DNA of 53,613 nt from Fusibacter sp. 3D3 (lineage in GTDB: Bacteria; Bacillota; Clostridia; Peptostreptococcales; Acidaminobacteraceae). Location of the stretch: positions 16,334 to 69,946 of the forward strand of contig NZ_BDHH01000023.1 of the NCBI RefSeq assembly GCF_001748365.1. Direction: 5' to 3'. Numbering within the stretch: position 1 is the first letter of the stretch; every line of letters begins with the position of its first letter. Below the pieces are notes generated by a model. The model saw nothing but the letters and a program-made list of their open reading frames with translations, was not told where the DNA came from and made no database searches. Position numbers and translations under genes: made by a program. Below, in pieces: positions 44,565-53,300 of this stretch.

Positions 44565-45311
44565 TTAATCGTTAGAGTGCTCACAAGCCTCATGACAGTC
44601 TATAAAGACCCCTGCTGATGCCAATGCAATTGGATAGGGTTTTATATTCTCTAACAACAACTCATTCCGCCCATAAGGTGGCAAATGGGTCAATAAAGTC
44701 ATACGAGGGCCACTGAGTTCAATTAATTTTTCGACTTCAAGGGTGCTCATATGCCCTTTGATTTCTGGTATAGGTTGATATAAGCTACATTCGCAGAGCA
44801 ATACATGGCAACCCTTGCTAAATTCGATCAGTTCATCCGTGAGTTCTGTATCAGATGTATAGACGATGCTTTTATCTCCTTTTGTCAATTTAATTGCCAA
44901 GCTATAGATTATATGCTTAGTTTCTAAAAACTCTAAAGTCATGTCTCCCAGCTTGATAACAGTCTGCCCTTTAATAGGGATAGATTCTGAACTCATTTCT
45001 AGAGTCATTTGTGAAAAATAAGGTTCATGATTTGGCGCATATATACGCAATTTTTTATCTATTTCACCCAGTTGATTCTTGATGAGAAAAGCATGCTGTA
45101 AGCAAAATATATCTGAAAAATGGTCTGGATGATAATGCGTAATCAACACAGCATCTATCTGTTCAAGCGCAATAAATTGCTGTATTTTCGCCAAACTTCC
45201 TGCACCAAAGTCTAATACAATATTGGTATCGTTATCCTGTATTAAATAACAGGATGTTGCTTCTCCTTCCAATGGGTAAGCGCCTCTGCTTCCTACAATT
45301 GTTAATTTCAT
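44565..45311 (-). CDS. MBL-fold metallohydrolase
   Basis: About 248 residues. Metal-binding HxHxDH is complete in LITHYHPDHFSD, with later ligands in VYTSDTELTD and LLTHLPPYG. The N-terminus MKLTIVGSRGAYPLEGEATS is like RNase Z-type or phosphodiesterase-type MBL proteins that cut nucleotide or phosphoester bonds. A function in RNA cleavage is not shown. The frame opens at 45335, but the ATG at 45311 lies ten bases after the regulator stop and fits the family start. Confidence 0.85.
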   Translation of the reverse strand: MKLTIVGSRGAYPLEGEATSCYLIQDNDTNIVLDFGAGSLAKIQQFIALEQIDAVLITHYHPDHFSDIFCLQHAFLIKNQLGEIDKKLRIYAPNHEPYFSQMTLEMSSESIPIKGQTVIKLGDMTLEFLETKHIIYSLAIKLTKGDKSIVYTSDTELTDELIEFSKGCHVLLCECSLYQPIPEIKGHMSTLEVEKLIELSGPRMTLLTHLPPYGRNELLLENIKPYPIALASAGVFIDCHEACEHSND

Positions 45312-45321
45312 CCACTCATCC

Positions 45322-46164
45322 TTACTTCCAATCAAATTTCAAGTTAAAATAATCAAAGCTCTCTTCAACCGCATTGAGATTCGCCTTGACAGTATCTACG
45401 GCTTGATATGCAATTTGCTTAATCAATAGGTTCATGATGCCAAGAGGTGACACATAAGAATCTAAGAAACCACTTGGATTGCTCACTGCTAAAAAAGCTT
45501 TATCTGCCAATGTGTAAAAGGGTGAAATTTTGGCATCTGTGATGGTGATAATCTTTACCTTTTTTTGCTTAGCCACCTCACATATTTTTATAGTGCTTTT
45601 GCAATACCTTGGAAATCCTGAACAGATGAGGATATCACCTTCCTTTAACACTGCACCGTACTCTGCAATTTCGCCTTGAGGAATCAACAGTGCATTGCCT
45701 AGTAAATAGTTGAGTATATACGCAAATGGGCTTGTAATGGTCAGTCCCGATCGCCATCCGGCTAAATAAACGCGTTTTGCTTCTAATATCATTTTGGCCG
45801 CATCTACAAACTGTTCTTCTGTGTTTTGAGACATTGTCTCTCTCAGACTGTTGATCTCTTTTATAAAATGTTTTTCATACCATGAAGGTTCTTCATCTTT
45901 GCATTCAACAAAACTGTTAAATCGATTGATTACCCTTTTTTCATAGACAAAGTCTTTCATGGCATCGCTCATATCCGCATATTTTTCATAACCTAAGCGC
46001 TTCGCCAAGCGATGTATAGTGGGTTCACTGGAATCACATCTCATTGCAATCTCTTTAGCTGACATAAATGCAATCTCATGGACATTATTCCTAATATAAT
46101 GTGCCACTTTCTTTTGTGCTGGACTGAGTGCATCAAAGCCTTCTGTTATTCTTTGATTAATCAT
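45322..46164 (-). CDS. RpiR/MurR-family regulator (HTH-SIS)
   Basis: A 280-residue regulator. The N-terminal HTH_6 domain (about 1-77) reads SPAQKKVAHYIRNNVHEIAF then MRCDSSEPTIHRLAKRLGYE. The SIS sugar-phosphate domain (about 120-260) holds AKRVYLAGWRSGLTITSPFA and GDILICSGFPRYCKST. Such proteins sense phosphosugars, often MurNAc-6-P or amino sugars. Here it heads, with the HAD gene, the second peptide transporter, which hints at muropeptide or aminosugar-linked uptake. It overlaps the HAD gene by 4 bp. Confidence 0.88.
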   Translation of the reverse strand: MINQRITEGFDALSPAQKKVAHYIRNNVHEIAFMSAKEIAMRCDSSEPTIHRLAKRLGYEKYADMSDAMKDFVYEKRVINRFNSFVECKDEEPSWYEKHFIKEINSLRETMSQNTEEQFVDAAKMILEAKRVYLAGWRSGLTITSPFAYILNYLLGNALLIPQGEIAEYGAVLKEGDILICSGFPRYCKSTIKICEVAKQKKVKIITITDAKISPFYTLADKAFLAVSNPSGFLDSYVSPLGIMNLLIKQIAYQAVDTVKANLNAVEESFDYFNLKFDWK

Positions 46165-46850
46165 AAAATTTCTGCCACCACCTCATGTACACCAGTATAG
46201 GCTTTATAGTCTAGTTCTTCGATTCCAAAGCGACCAAATCGATTGATGAGCTTTCCTTTTATCCCAACCTGTTTACATCCCACGATGTCATCATAGTAAT
46301 TATCACCTACATAAATGCAGCTTGAACTGTCCACTTTGGCTTTTTGAAGTGCCAACTCGAAAATAGCGCGGTTTGGCTTGGTTATATTAATTTCACTGGA
46401 TATGATGATTTCGTCAAAATAGGATGTCAATCCAAGTTGATCTAATATAGGTCTTGCTGTGTGATCCCAATTTGAAATAATGCCAATGCCTATATCTCTT
46501 GATTTTAAATTTTCAAGTGTTGTCACCGCATAATCATAGGCTTTCCATGTGGGCTTAAAATGGTTTGCTTTATAAACTTGAAGCATTTCCTTATAAGAAA
46601 TGACATCGTGAATATTTAAGTATTGATTTAGCTTGGTAAGATACTCGTCCATGTAGAGCGTGGCTTCTTTGTTAAAAAAGCCTCTTTTCTCTCGCATAAA
46701 ATATTTATCTGCCATATGAAATACTTTTTCTATTTCCTCTACCGCACGATAATGTCCTCGCGTTTCTAAAAATTTTTGATAAGGTACTTCTCTTTCCGAG
46801 TATAACAGCGTATAGCCTAAGTCAAACCATGCAAATGTAATTTTTCTCAT
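46161..46850 (-). CDS. HAD-family hydrolase
   Basis: About 229 residues. Motif I is FAWFDLGYTLLYS, in which the usual DxD is D-L-G. The second Asp of DxDGT is thus replaced by Gly, unusual for a phosphatase. Motif II is GIISNWDHTARP, motif III includes the Lys in ITKPNRAIFE, and motif IV is YVGDNYYDDIVGC. The start is the ATG at 46850 with GGAGG before it, not the longer frame from 46886. It is the first gene of the operon through 38228. Substrate unknown. Confidence 0.85.
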   Translation of the reverse strand: MRKITFAWFDLGYTLLYSEREVPYQKFLETRGHYRAVEEIEKVFHMADKYFMREKRGFFNKEATLYMDEYLTKLNQYLNIHDVISYKEMLQVYKANHFKPTWKAYDYAVTTLENLKSRDIGIGIISNWDHTARPILDQLGLTSYFDEIIISSEINITKPNRAIFELALQKAKVDSSSCIYVGDNYYDDIVGCKQVGIKGKLINRFGRFGIEELDYKAYTGVHEVVAEIL

Positions 46851-47109
46851 CAGAACCTCCGTAATGATTCTCATCCTATTTTTCATCTAATTTGTAGTCC
46901 TATTTTCAACCTTATTTTATCTGTATAGTGTTATGAAAATATGCGCAAAAAGTAAAGACTGAGTATAGCCTTGTTAAGTTTAGATATACTGGTACCCCCT
47001 TTTCATAGTCTTAACATGATCTGAAAATGCGTCAATGATTCTACCAAAAATATGTTCATACTTTCGATAGTGTGTTAAAATAGTAGAGATAAAATAAGGA
47101 GGTACTACA

Positions 47110-47625
47110 ATGAATCCACAAGTAAAAATAGAAGTAAAAGGTTTTGGCACTATGGTTGCTGAGCTTTATCCTGAAATAGCACCTACGTCTGTGAATAATT
47201 TCTTAACACTTGCTAACGCGGGTTATTATGACGGTTTAATCTTCCACAGAGTTATCAAAGGTTTTATGATCCAAGGCGGATGTCCCCAAGGTTCTGGTAT
47301 GGGTGGTCCAGGCTACGGCATCAAAGGCGAATTTAATAACAACGGCTTTAAAAATGATATGAAACATGCTGAAGGCGTCTTATCTATGGCAAGATCTCAA
47401 ATGCCTAATAGCGCAGGCAGTCAAATCTTTATCATGCATAAAAACTCACCTCATCTTGATGGGAGCTATGCTGCTTTTGGTAAAGTTATAGAAGGTTTAG
47501 AATTAGTCGATCAAATCGCAAATGTTAAGACAGGTGCTCAAGATCGTCCTAAAGAAGACGTGGTCATCGAAAAAATGACGGTTGAACTCAATGGGTATGA
47601 AATTGGGGCAATCGAAAAATTCTAA
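47110..47625 (+). CDS. Cyclophilin-type peptidyl-prolyl isomerase
   Basis: A 171-residue single-domain cyclophilin that speeds proline cis-trans isomerisation. Active-site blocks are FHRVIKGFMIQGGCPQGSG (the catalytic Arg lies in FHRV), SMARSQMPNSAGSQIFI and HLDGSYAAFGKV. No signal peptide, so it is cytoplasmic. AAGGAGG precedes the ATG. It lies alone between the HAD operon, which faces away, and the T-box leader. Confidence 0.92.
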   Translation: MNPQVKIEVKGFGTMVAELYPEIAPTSVNNFLTLANAGYYDGLIFHRVIKGFMIQGGCPQGSGMGGPGYGIKGEFNNNGFKNDMKHAEGVLSMARSQMPNSAGSQIFIMHKNSPHLDGSYAAFGKVIEGLELVDQIANVKTGAQDRPKEDVVIEKMTVELNGYEIGAIEKF

Positions 47626-47676
47626 ATTGCCGTGACTGACCGCCAGTTCTTCTGTCAAACTAAAATTGTTTGCCAG

Positions 47677-47705
47677 TTGACAAAGCTCTAGAATAGAGCT
47701 ATAAT
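47677..47705 (+). promoter_or_regulatory. Consensus SigA promoter of the T-box leader
   Basis: TTGACA (47677-47682), exactly 17 bp, then TATAAT (47700-47705): a perfect match to the -35 and -10 consensus. The transcript would start near 47712, before T-box stem I. Confidence 0.85.
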
Positions 47706-47730
47706 CAATAAAATATAAAATAAATTCAAA

Positions 47731-47996
47731 GATTGAAAAGAGTACTTATTAAATGTTACTTCTAGCGAGTCGGTGATTGGTGAAAAGTCCGATATTAACG
47801 ATAATGAGGAATGGGTTCATGAGAAGCAAAGTGAAATTAATTAAAGTAGCTGATGCCGTTTCTCCACGTTATAGGAGTAGGATATCGAAATTAAATTCCG
47901 TATCTAAGTATAAACAACGATACTTATTGGATAAGTATTGGGTGGCATAATGAAGCAAACACTTCGTCCCAATTTTAGGGGCTAAGTGTTTTTTTT
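47731..47996 (+). promoter_or_regulatory. Tryptophan T-box riboswitch
   Basis: Stem I has the AGCGAG, GGTGATTGGTG and AAAAGTCCG blocks of T-box leaders. The specifier codon is UGG (47812-47814) in GAATGGG, read by tRNA-Trp. The AAGTAT/ATACTT stem III lies near 47906-47927. The T-box itself is GGGTGGCATA near 47940, with UGGC (47943-47946) able to pair with the GCCA end of tRNA-Trp. The 7-nt bulge UGGCAUA differs from the usual UGGNACC at its last two bases. The antiterminator arm ends in CTTCGTCCC, and the competing terminator is at 47958-47990. Uncharged tRNA-Trp should thus permit expression of the downstream gene. Confidence 0.92.
47958..47996 (+). terminator. T-box-controlled terminator
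   Basis: AACACTT (47958-47964) pairs with AAGTGTT (47984-47990), and GTCCC pairs with GGGGC around AATTTTA. A run of T follows to 47996. It overlaps the antiterminator arm, so the two folds are exclusive. Confidence 0.85.
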
Positions 47997-48115
47997 ATTA
48001 TAGATCATTAGAAACTTTGATCTGGAAAATTATCGGTAAAATACACCTGTTAATAACATGTTCGAATTGGAAATGGCCTGCGCTTTCAAGGTAAACTATT
48101 TAAGGAGGCAAAGGA

Positions 48116-50257
48116 ATGCAAACAGAAAAAAAGACTTATTTTACAAAAGGTAATATCGAAGTATTAAGAACTCAAGCCTATTTAGATCAAGAACATATTA
48201 TCGAAGCCATTGGCAGCCAACTCGATTTAAAAAAAGGGGGCGTTTTTGCCAGTAATTATGAATATCCAGGCCGCTATTCTCGTTGGGAAATAGCCTTTGT
48301 TGACCCTTGTCTCGAATTAAGATTCTTTGAGAGTAAATTTGTCGTTCAGTCTTTAAATGGTAGAGGTGATATTCTCTTTGATACTGTCATTGCTTGCATT
48401 GCCACTGTGTCAGGCGTTGAGATCATAGAACAAACCGAATCCTATCTTGTAGGGCGTATCCACAAAAGTGATGGATTTTTCAGTGAAGAAGAAAGAAGTA
48501 AGCAAAATTCTATCTTTTTAGTAATCCGACAATTAATAGATCTCTTCTATTCTCAAGAAGATGATAAATTAGGTTTATACGGTGCTTTTGGGTATGATTT
48601 AGTCTTCCAATTTGAGTCTGAAATTCAATTTAATAAAGAAAGACCTCAAGGTCAAGAAAATCTTGTTTTATTTTTACCCGATCAGTTGTACATCAAAGAC
48701 AGACAAATGGGCAAGCAGTATAAAATAACCTATGATTTTGTAACCGATAGCGGCACAACTGTTGGCTTAAGTCATGACGAAAGAACAAATGGGCTCTGTC
48801 CAATTGAATCTGAGCCCATTGAAAATATCACATCCCCAAAAGGCGCCTATGCTGAAATTGTTAAACGTGCACTAGGTTCTTTTAAATGTGGCGATCTCTT
48901 TGAAGTTGTGCCTTCTCACATATTGTCACAAAAAATTGATTTAACGCCTTATGAAGTCTTTCTAAACACCATAAGGATCAATCCAAGTCCATATAATTTC
49001 TACTTAAACTTGGGGAAAGAATCTCTAGTGGGCTCTTCTCCTGAGATGTTTGTTCGCGTGGAAGGCAGTAAAATAGAAACATGCCCTATTTCTGGAACCA
49101 TTAAAAGAGGTCGAAATGCCCTTGAAGATGCTGATCAAGTGAGAACTTTACTAAACTCTACAAAGGATGAAAACGAATTAACCATGTGTACCGATGTGGA
49201 TCGAAACGATAAATCCAGAATTTGTGTTCCTGGTTCTGTAGACGTAATTGGCAGAAGGCAAATCGAATTCTACTCGCACTTAATACACACTGTGGATCAT
49301 GTCGTCGGCGAGTTAATGCCAGGATTTGATGCCATTGACGCCTTCTTGACACATATGTGGGCTGTGACCATCACAGGGGCTCCTAAGAGAGCTGCAATAG
49401 AATGGATTGAAAACGAAGAAAAAACACCACGAGCATGGTATGGTGGCGCTGTGGGCTTTATGTTGTTCAACGGAGATATGAATACAGGTTTGACTTTAAG
49501 AACCATTCGGTTAAAAGATCAAATCGCTCAAATTCGTGTAGGCGCAACGCTTCTGATTGATTCTAACCCTCAAGATGAAGAAGAGGAAACGTATACTAAA
49601 GCCAGTGCTCTGCTTAAAAGCATCGTTAAGTTTGACCCATCAGATCAAATAGAGATGAAGTTTAATCACTATTTTGGTAAGAAAGTGCTCATTGTGGATC
49701 ACGAAGATTCTTTTGTCCACACATTAGGAAACTACATGAAACAACTAGGCGCGGAAGTGATCACTTTAAGACATCATCATGCAAGAAAGGTCCTCAAAGA
49801 AAATGCTCGGTATGATGTAGTGGTACTTTCACCAGGTCCTGGAAGACCAGAACAGTTTTTTTTAAATGACACCATTGACATCTGCATTCAAAATGAGACT
49901 CCTATATTTGGGGTTTGTCTTGGATTACAAGGCATCGTGGAATACTTTGGTGGTGAACTGGATATCCTCGATACCCCACGTCACGGTAAGAAATTCAAAG
50001 TAAACCTCAGTGAGCCTAACTTTAGTAAAGGCATGGAAAGTCAAATTGACGTGGGCCTTTATCACTCCATTTACGCCAAAAGAGTACCTGATACACTCAG
50101 AGTATTTGCGCTGGATGATGAAAATATCGTCATGGGGGTAAGACACAAAACACTGCCGATATCCGCAGTTCAGTTCCATCCTGAGTCTTTACTGACTTCG
50201 AGTAATAGCAATGGGCTGAGATTGATTGATAATATATTTCAGGATTTGGGGCTCTAA
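48116..50257 (+). CDS. trpEG: Fused anthranilate synthase TrpE(G), TIGR01815 type
   Basis: A 713-residue fusion that makes anthranilate from chorismate and glutamine, the first step to tryptophan. The TrpE part covers about 1-510: ASNYEYPGRYSRWEIAF, GSSPEMFVRVEG, PISGTIKRGR, CTDVDRNDKSRICVPGSV and WAVTITGAPKRAA. The glutaminase part starts near residue 524 (VLIVDHEDSF). It has Cys601 in GVCLGLQG, and His688 and Glu690 in AVQFHPES. The layout matches the long fused enzymes of Rhizobium and Brucella rather than split TrpE/TrpG. A Trp T-box and consensus promoter precede it; AAGGAGG lies 5' of the ATG. No other trp gene follows. Confidence 0.94.
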   Translation: MQTEKKTYFTKGNIEVLRTQAYLDQEHIIEAIGSQLDLKKGGVFASNYEYPGRYSRWEIAFVDPCLELRFFESKFVVQSLNGRGDILFDTVIACIATVSGVEIIEQTESYLVGRIHKSDGFFSEEERSKQNSIFLVIRQLIDLFYSQEDDKLGLYGAFGYDLVFQFESEIQFNKERPQGQENLVLFLPDQLYIKDRQMGKQYKITYDFVTDSGTTVGLSHDERTNGLCPIESEPIENITSPKGAYAEIVKRALGSFKCGDLFEVVPSHILSQKIDLTPYEVFLNTIRINPSPYNFYLNLGKESLVGSSPEMFVRVEGSKIETCPISGTIKRGRNALEDADQVRTLLNSTKDENELTMCTDVDRNDKSRICVPGSVDVIGRRQIEFYSHLIHTVDHVVGELMPGFDAIDAFLTHMWAVTITGAPKRAAIEWIENEEKTPRAWYGGAVGFMLFNGDMNTGLTLRTIRLKDQIAQIRVGATLLIDSNPQDEEEETYTKASALLKSIVKFDPSDQIEMKFNHYFGKKVLIVDHEDSFVHTLGNYMKQLGAEVITLRHHHARKVLKENARYDVVVLSPGPGRPEQFFLNDTIDICIQNETPIFGVCLGLQGIVEYFGGELDILDTPRHGKKFKVNLSEPNFSKGMESQIDVGLYHSIYAKRVPDTLRVFALDDENIVMGVRHKTLPISAVQFHPESLLTSSNSNGLRLIDNIFQDLGL

Positions 50258-50298
50258 CCAACTCAGCATTTAGGTGAAATTTATTGAGCATAATGTAA

Positions 50299-50390
50299 CC
50301 CCCACCCTCTACATTCACATTGTAGGCACTCCGCAGCCCTGTGAGGACCGCGTGCCGGAGAGGTGAATGTAGAGGGTGGGGGAATTTTTT
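50299..50390 (+). terminator. Long terminator hairpin with 44-nt structured loop, copy B
   Basis: Two perfect 20-base arms (50299-50318 and 50363-50382, CCCCCACCCTC outermost) enclose a 44-nt loop. TTTTTT follows on the plus strand, so it ends trpEG. The loop can pair GGCAC with GTGCC, and alternatively CTCCG with CGGAG. It shares CTCCGCAG and GAGGACCG with copy A at 20981-21068, while the stems are unrelated. Confidence 0.8.
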
Positions 50391-53300
50391 ATTTGATTTT
50401 GATCTCTAAGACACTATTGACACGTATGATTTTAACGTCTATGCTTGCGTAAGTTTTTTGCAAGCTATTAAATACAGTTTCGCTGATGCTTGGAAGCACA
50501 TATATTACACTGGGATTTAAGATTTTTAAAGCTTCTTTTGTGCTATCGGGTATGTGCTCTTGCCCTGTATACAATATAGGCGCATGATATTCTGCACAAA
50601 TTTGGGTCACACTGAGTGCATCAAAAGGCATTTTACTGCCATCTGTAATGACAACATATCCTCTTTCTTCAATATTCATTTCTATTGCAATTAACTTAGC
50701 CGTTTCATATTTGTCTACGCCACCTATTCGAGTGACATCCTCAATGCCTCTTGCTTTCAATATCTCTTCTAAATTGCTAGATATCGCTTTTTCCAATCCA
50801 AAAATATAGATTTTAGAACGCTCTTGTGAAGCCTTTACGATCTCATCGGCCATTTTATTAAAATCTTTTTCCGAATTGCCTGTTCGCAACTGAAGTCCAT
50901 TTGTGATCAAAGCATAAATTGAACTTGCAAAAGCATCTGCATGATCATATTTAGTCGCAATAAAGACATACCCCAAATTATTTTCATCTAATCTCGTCAG
51001 CTCTTTAGAGAGCGTTTTCTCCTCAATATTTGCATCCTCTTTCTGTGGTATACTTTCAGGGACTATAGAATCTGGAGGGTCTAATGCATCCTTTTCAGCA
51101 GTAACCTTTCTATAAATAATAAAAGTACTGTATTGGTCAACGTCATATTTCAGGCCCCACTTCCCAGCTTCATATTCAACAAGAGTCCCGGATTTAATCT
51201 CTTTTTTACCATCACTATGATCCACGAATATCGAAAGAGCGTTTTGCAAAGCGCGTCTAGCTTCTATATCCGTTGGCATAATAATGCCCTCAAGAGGTAA
51301 CATCATCTCCGTTTTTGTAGGCGGAAGATTCGTCTCAACAATTACAGGTTTCCCAATCATTTTCATTTCTCCGCTTTCTATCTGCATTTTCATGGTGCTA
51401 TCTGATTTTAGTTGATCCACTATGGCAAGCCTTTCTATGGATTCCACAACAGGCCTAATGCTGAAATATAAATCATGCTCAAGATTGGAATTCATGGCCT
51501 CACTTGGTATTCTGATACTGACATGATCTGTTACAATTTCCAGATCAAAAGTGTTTGCTTTAAACAACTTAACTGCATCCATCGGCAATACGATACGAGC
51601 GTTAAGTGAATTATCACGAATGTCACCCATGACGATTCTAATCGTATTTTCACCCTTGTTTTTGAGTTTATCAATGACCTCTGCGACCATGTTCTTATCC
51701 AGTTTTATCTCATTAAATCCAGTATCACGTGAGTCTATAATGCTTTGAACTAAAATTCGGGATAAACTTACACCTAGATCAGACGATTCGTCACCAGAAC
51801 GCATATCTTCATCTCGGTCGTCTTCATCTCCATCTTCATCCTCATCTCCGTCATCTCCATTCGCATCACCACTTGATCCCTTGGAAGTCATTATGATCTG
51901 ATATTGATGACTATCCGTCTGAGGCTGAACCGCATCATCACTCACCACAACAACAAACTGGTAACTTCCATTTTCAGTTGATAAACCACTCAAAACACCG
52001 CTATCTGAAAGTGAAAATCCTATAGGCAATGCACCTGAACCCAGCTTAAACTTATAGGTTCCCGTTCCACCACTTGCTATAAACTGATGTCCTGTATAGA
52101 TTTCCCCAGTGATACCGTTTTGAGGATTTGTAGTATTTAAAAACAGTTGCGCCATTATATTCATATTAAAAACATGCCGATCTGTCTGAGAAGGCATACT
52201 GTTATCCCCTACGGTAATTTCAAAAGTGTAGTATCCAGATCTTAATGGTGTGCCTCCTAAAGCACCCTCTGGATTTAAGGTTAACCCTTCTGGTAGACTC
52301 CCAGCAGTCAGTTTGTAATTTAGACTGCCATCCCCTCCGCTCGCACCAAACGAAAATCCAGTATAACTCTGATTTTCTATGCCATCATATGGATCAATCG
52401 TATTTATAATCAGTGCAGGAACTGTTTCTGTAATAAGCATACTGTAACTATGACTATCTGTTGATGTTGGCGTATTACTATCCGTTACTGTCACAATAAA
52501 AATACTACTTCCACTTGTTGTTGGCACACCACTTAAAATACCATTCGACGTCATGGTTAAACCTTCAGGCAAACTTCCAGAAGTCACTGAAAAGTGTTTT
52601 TCTCCAACGCCGCCTGTGGCTGTAAAGGTATGTCCACCGTAAATGGTATTTATTGTGCCAATTGCGGGGTTACTTGTGTCCATTGCCAGAGGTTCGGGCG
52701 TAATCGTCGAATCTGGATCAATGATTAGGGTATATTCATGGCTATCCGTAACCGCTGGGGTGGCGCTGTCTGTCACCGTCACTGTAAAGGTGAAACTGCC
52801 ATATGCTGTTGGCGTGCCACTCAAGGCGCCACTTGATGCCAGCGAAAGGCCTGATGGCAATTCCCCTGCCGTGATGGCATAAGTACTGGGTGCTGTGCCG
52901 CCTATGGCTGTAAAGGTATGTCCACCATAAACGGTATTTATTGTGCCACTTGCGGGGTTACTCGTTTCTATTGCCAGAGGTGCTGGGGCTATGATTAGGG
53001 TATATTCATGGCTATCCGTAACCGCTGGGGTGGCGCTGTCTGTCACCGTCACTGTAAAGGTGAAACTGCCATAAGCTGTTGGCGTGCCACTCAAGGCGCC
53101 ACTTGATGCCAATGAAAGCCCTGATGGCAATGCCCCTGCTGTGATGGCATAAGTACTGGGTGCTGTGCCGCCTGTGGCTGTAAAGGTATGTCCACCGTAA
53201 ACGGTATTTATGGCGCCACTTGCGGGGTTACTCGTTTCTATTGCCAAAGGCGCTGGGGCTATGATTAGGGTATATTCATGGCTATCCGTAACCGCTGGGG

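Larger units (their letters stand above)
47626..48115 (+). other. Leader region of the fused anthranilate synthase gene
   Basis: A 490-bp intergenic region. It holds a consensus promoter, a T-box leader, its terminator, and about 120 bp from the terminator to the ATG. The terminal stretch ends in AAGGAGG. No protein gene is seen. Confidence 0.7.

Noticed and set aside
47731-47996. Structured leader considered as a tRNA or a group I intron
   Set aside because: The order of stem I motifs, UGG specifier, UGGC box and competing terminator fits a T-box; no tRNA cloverleaf was found.
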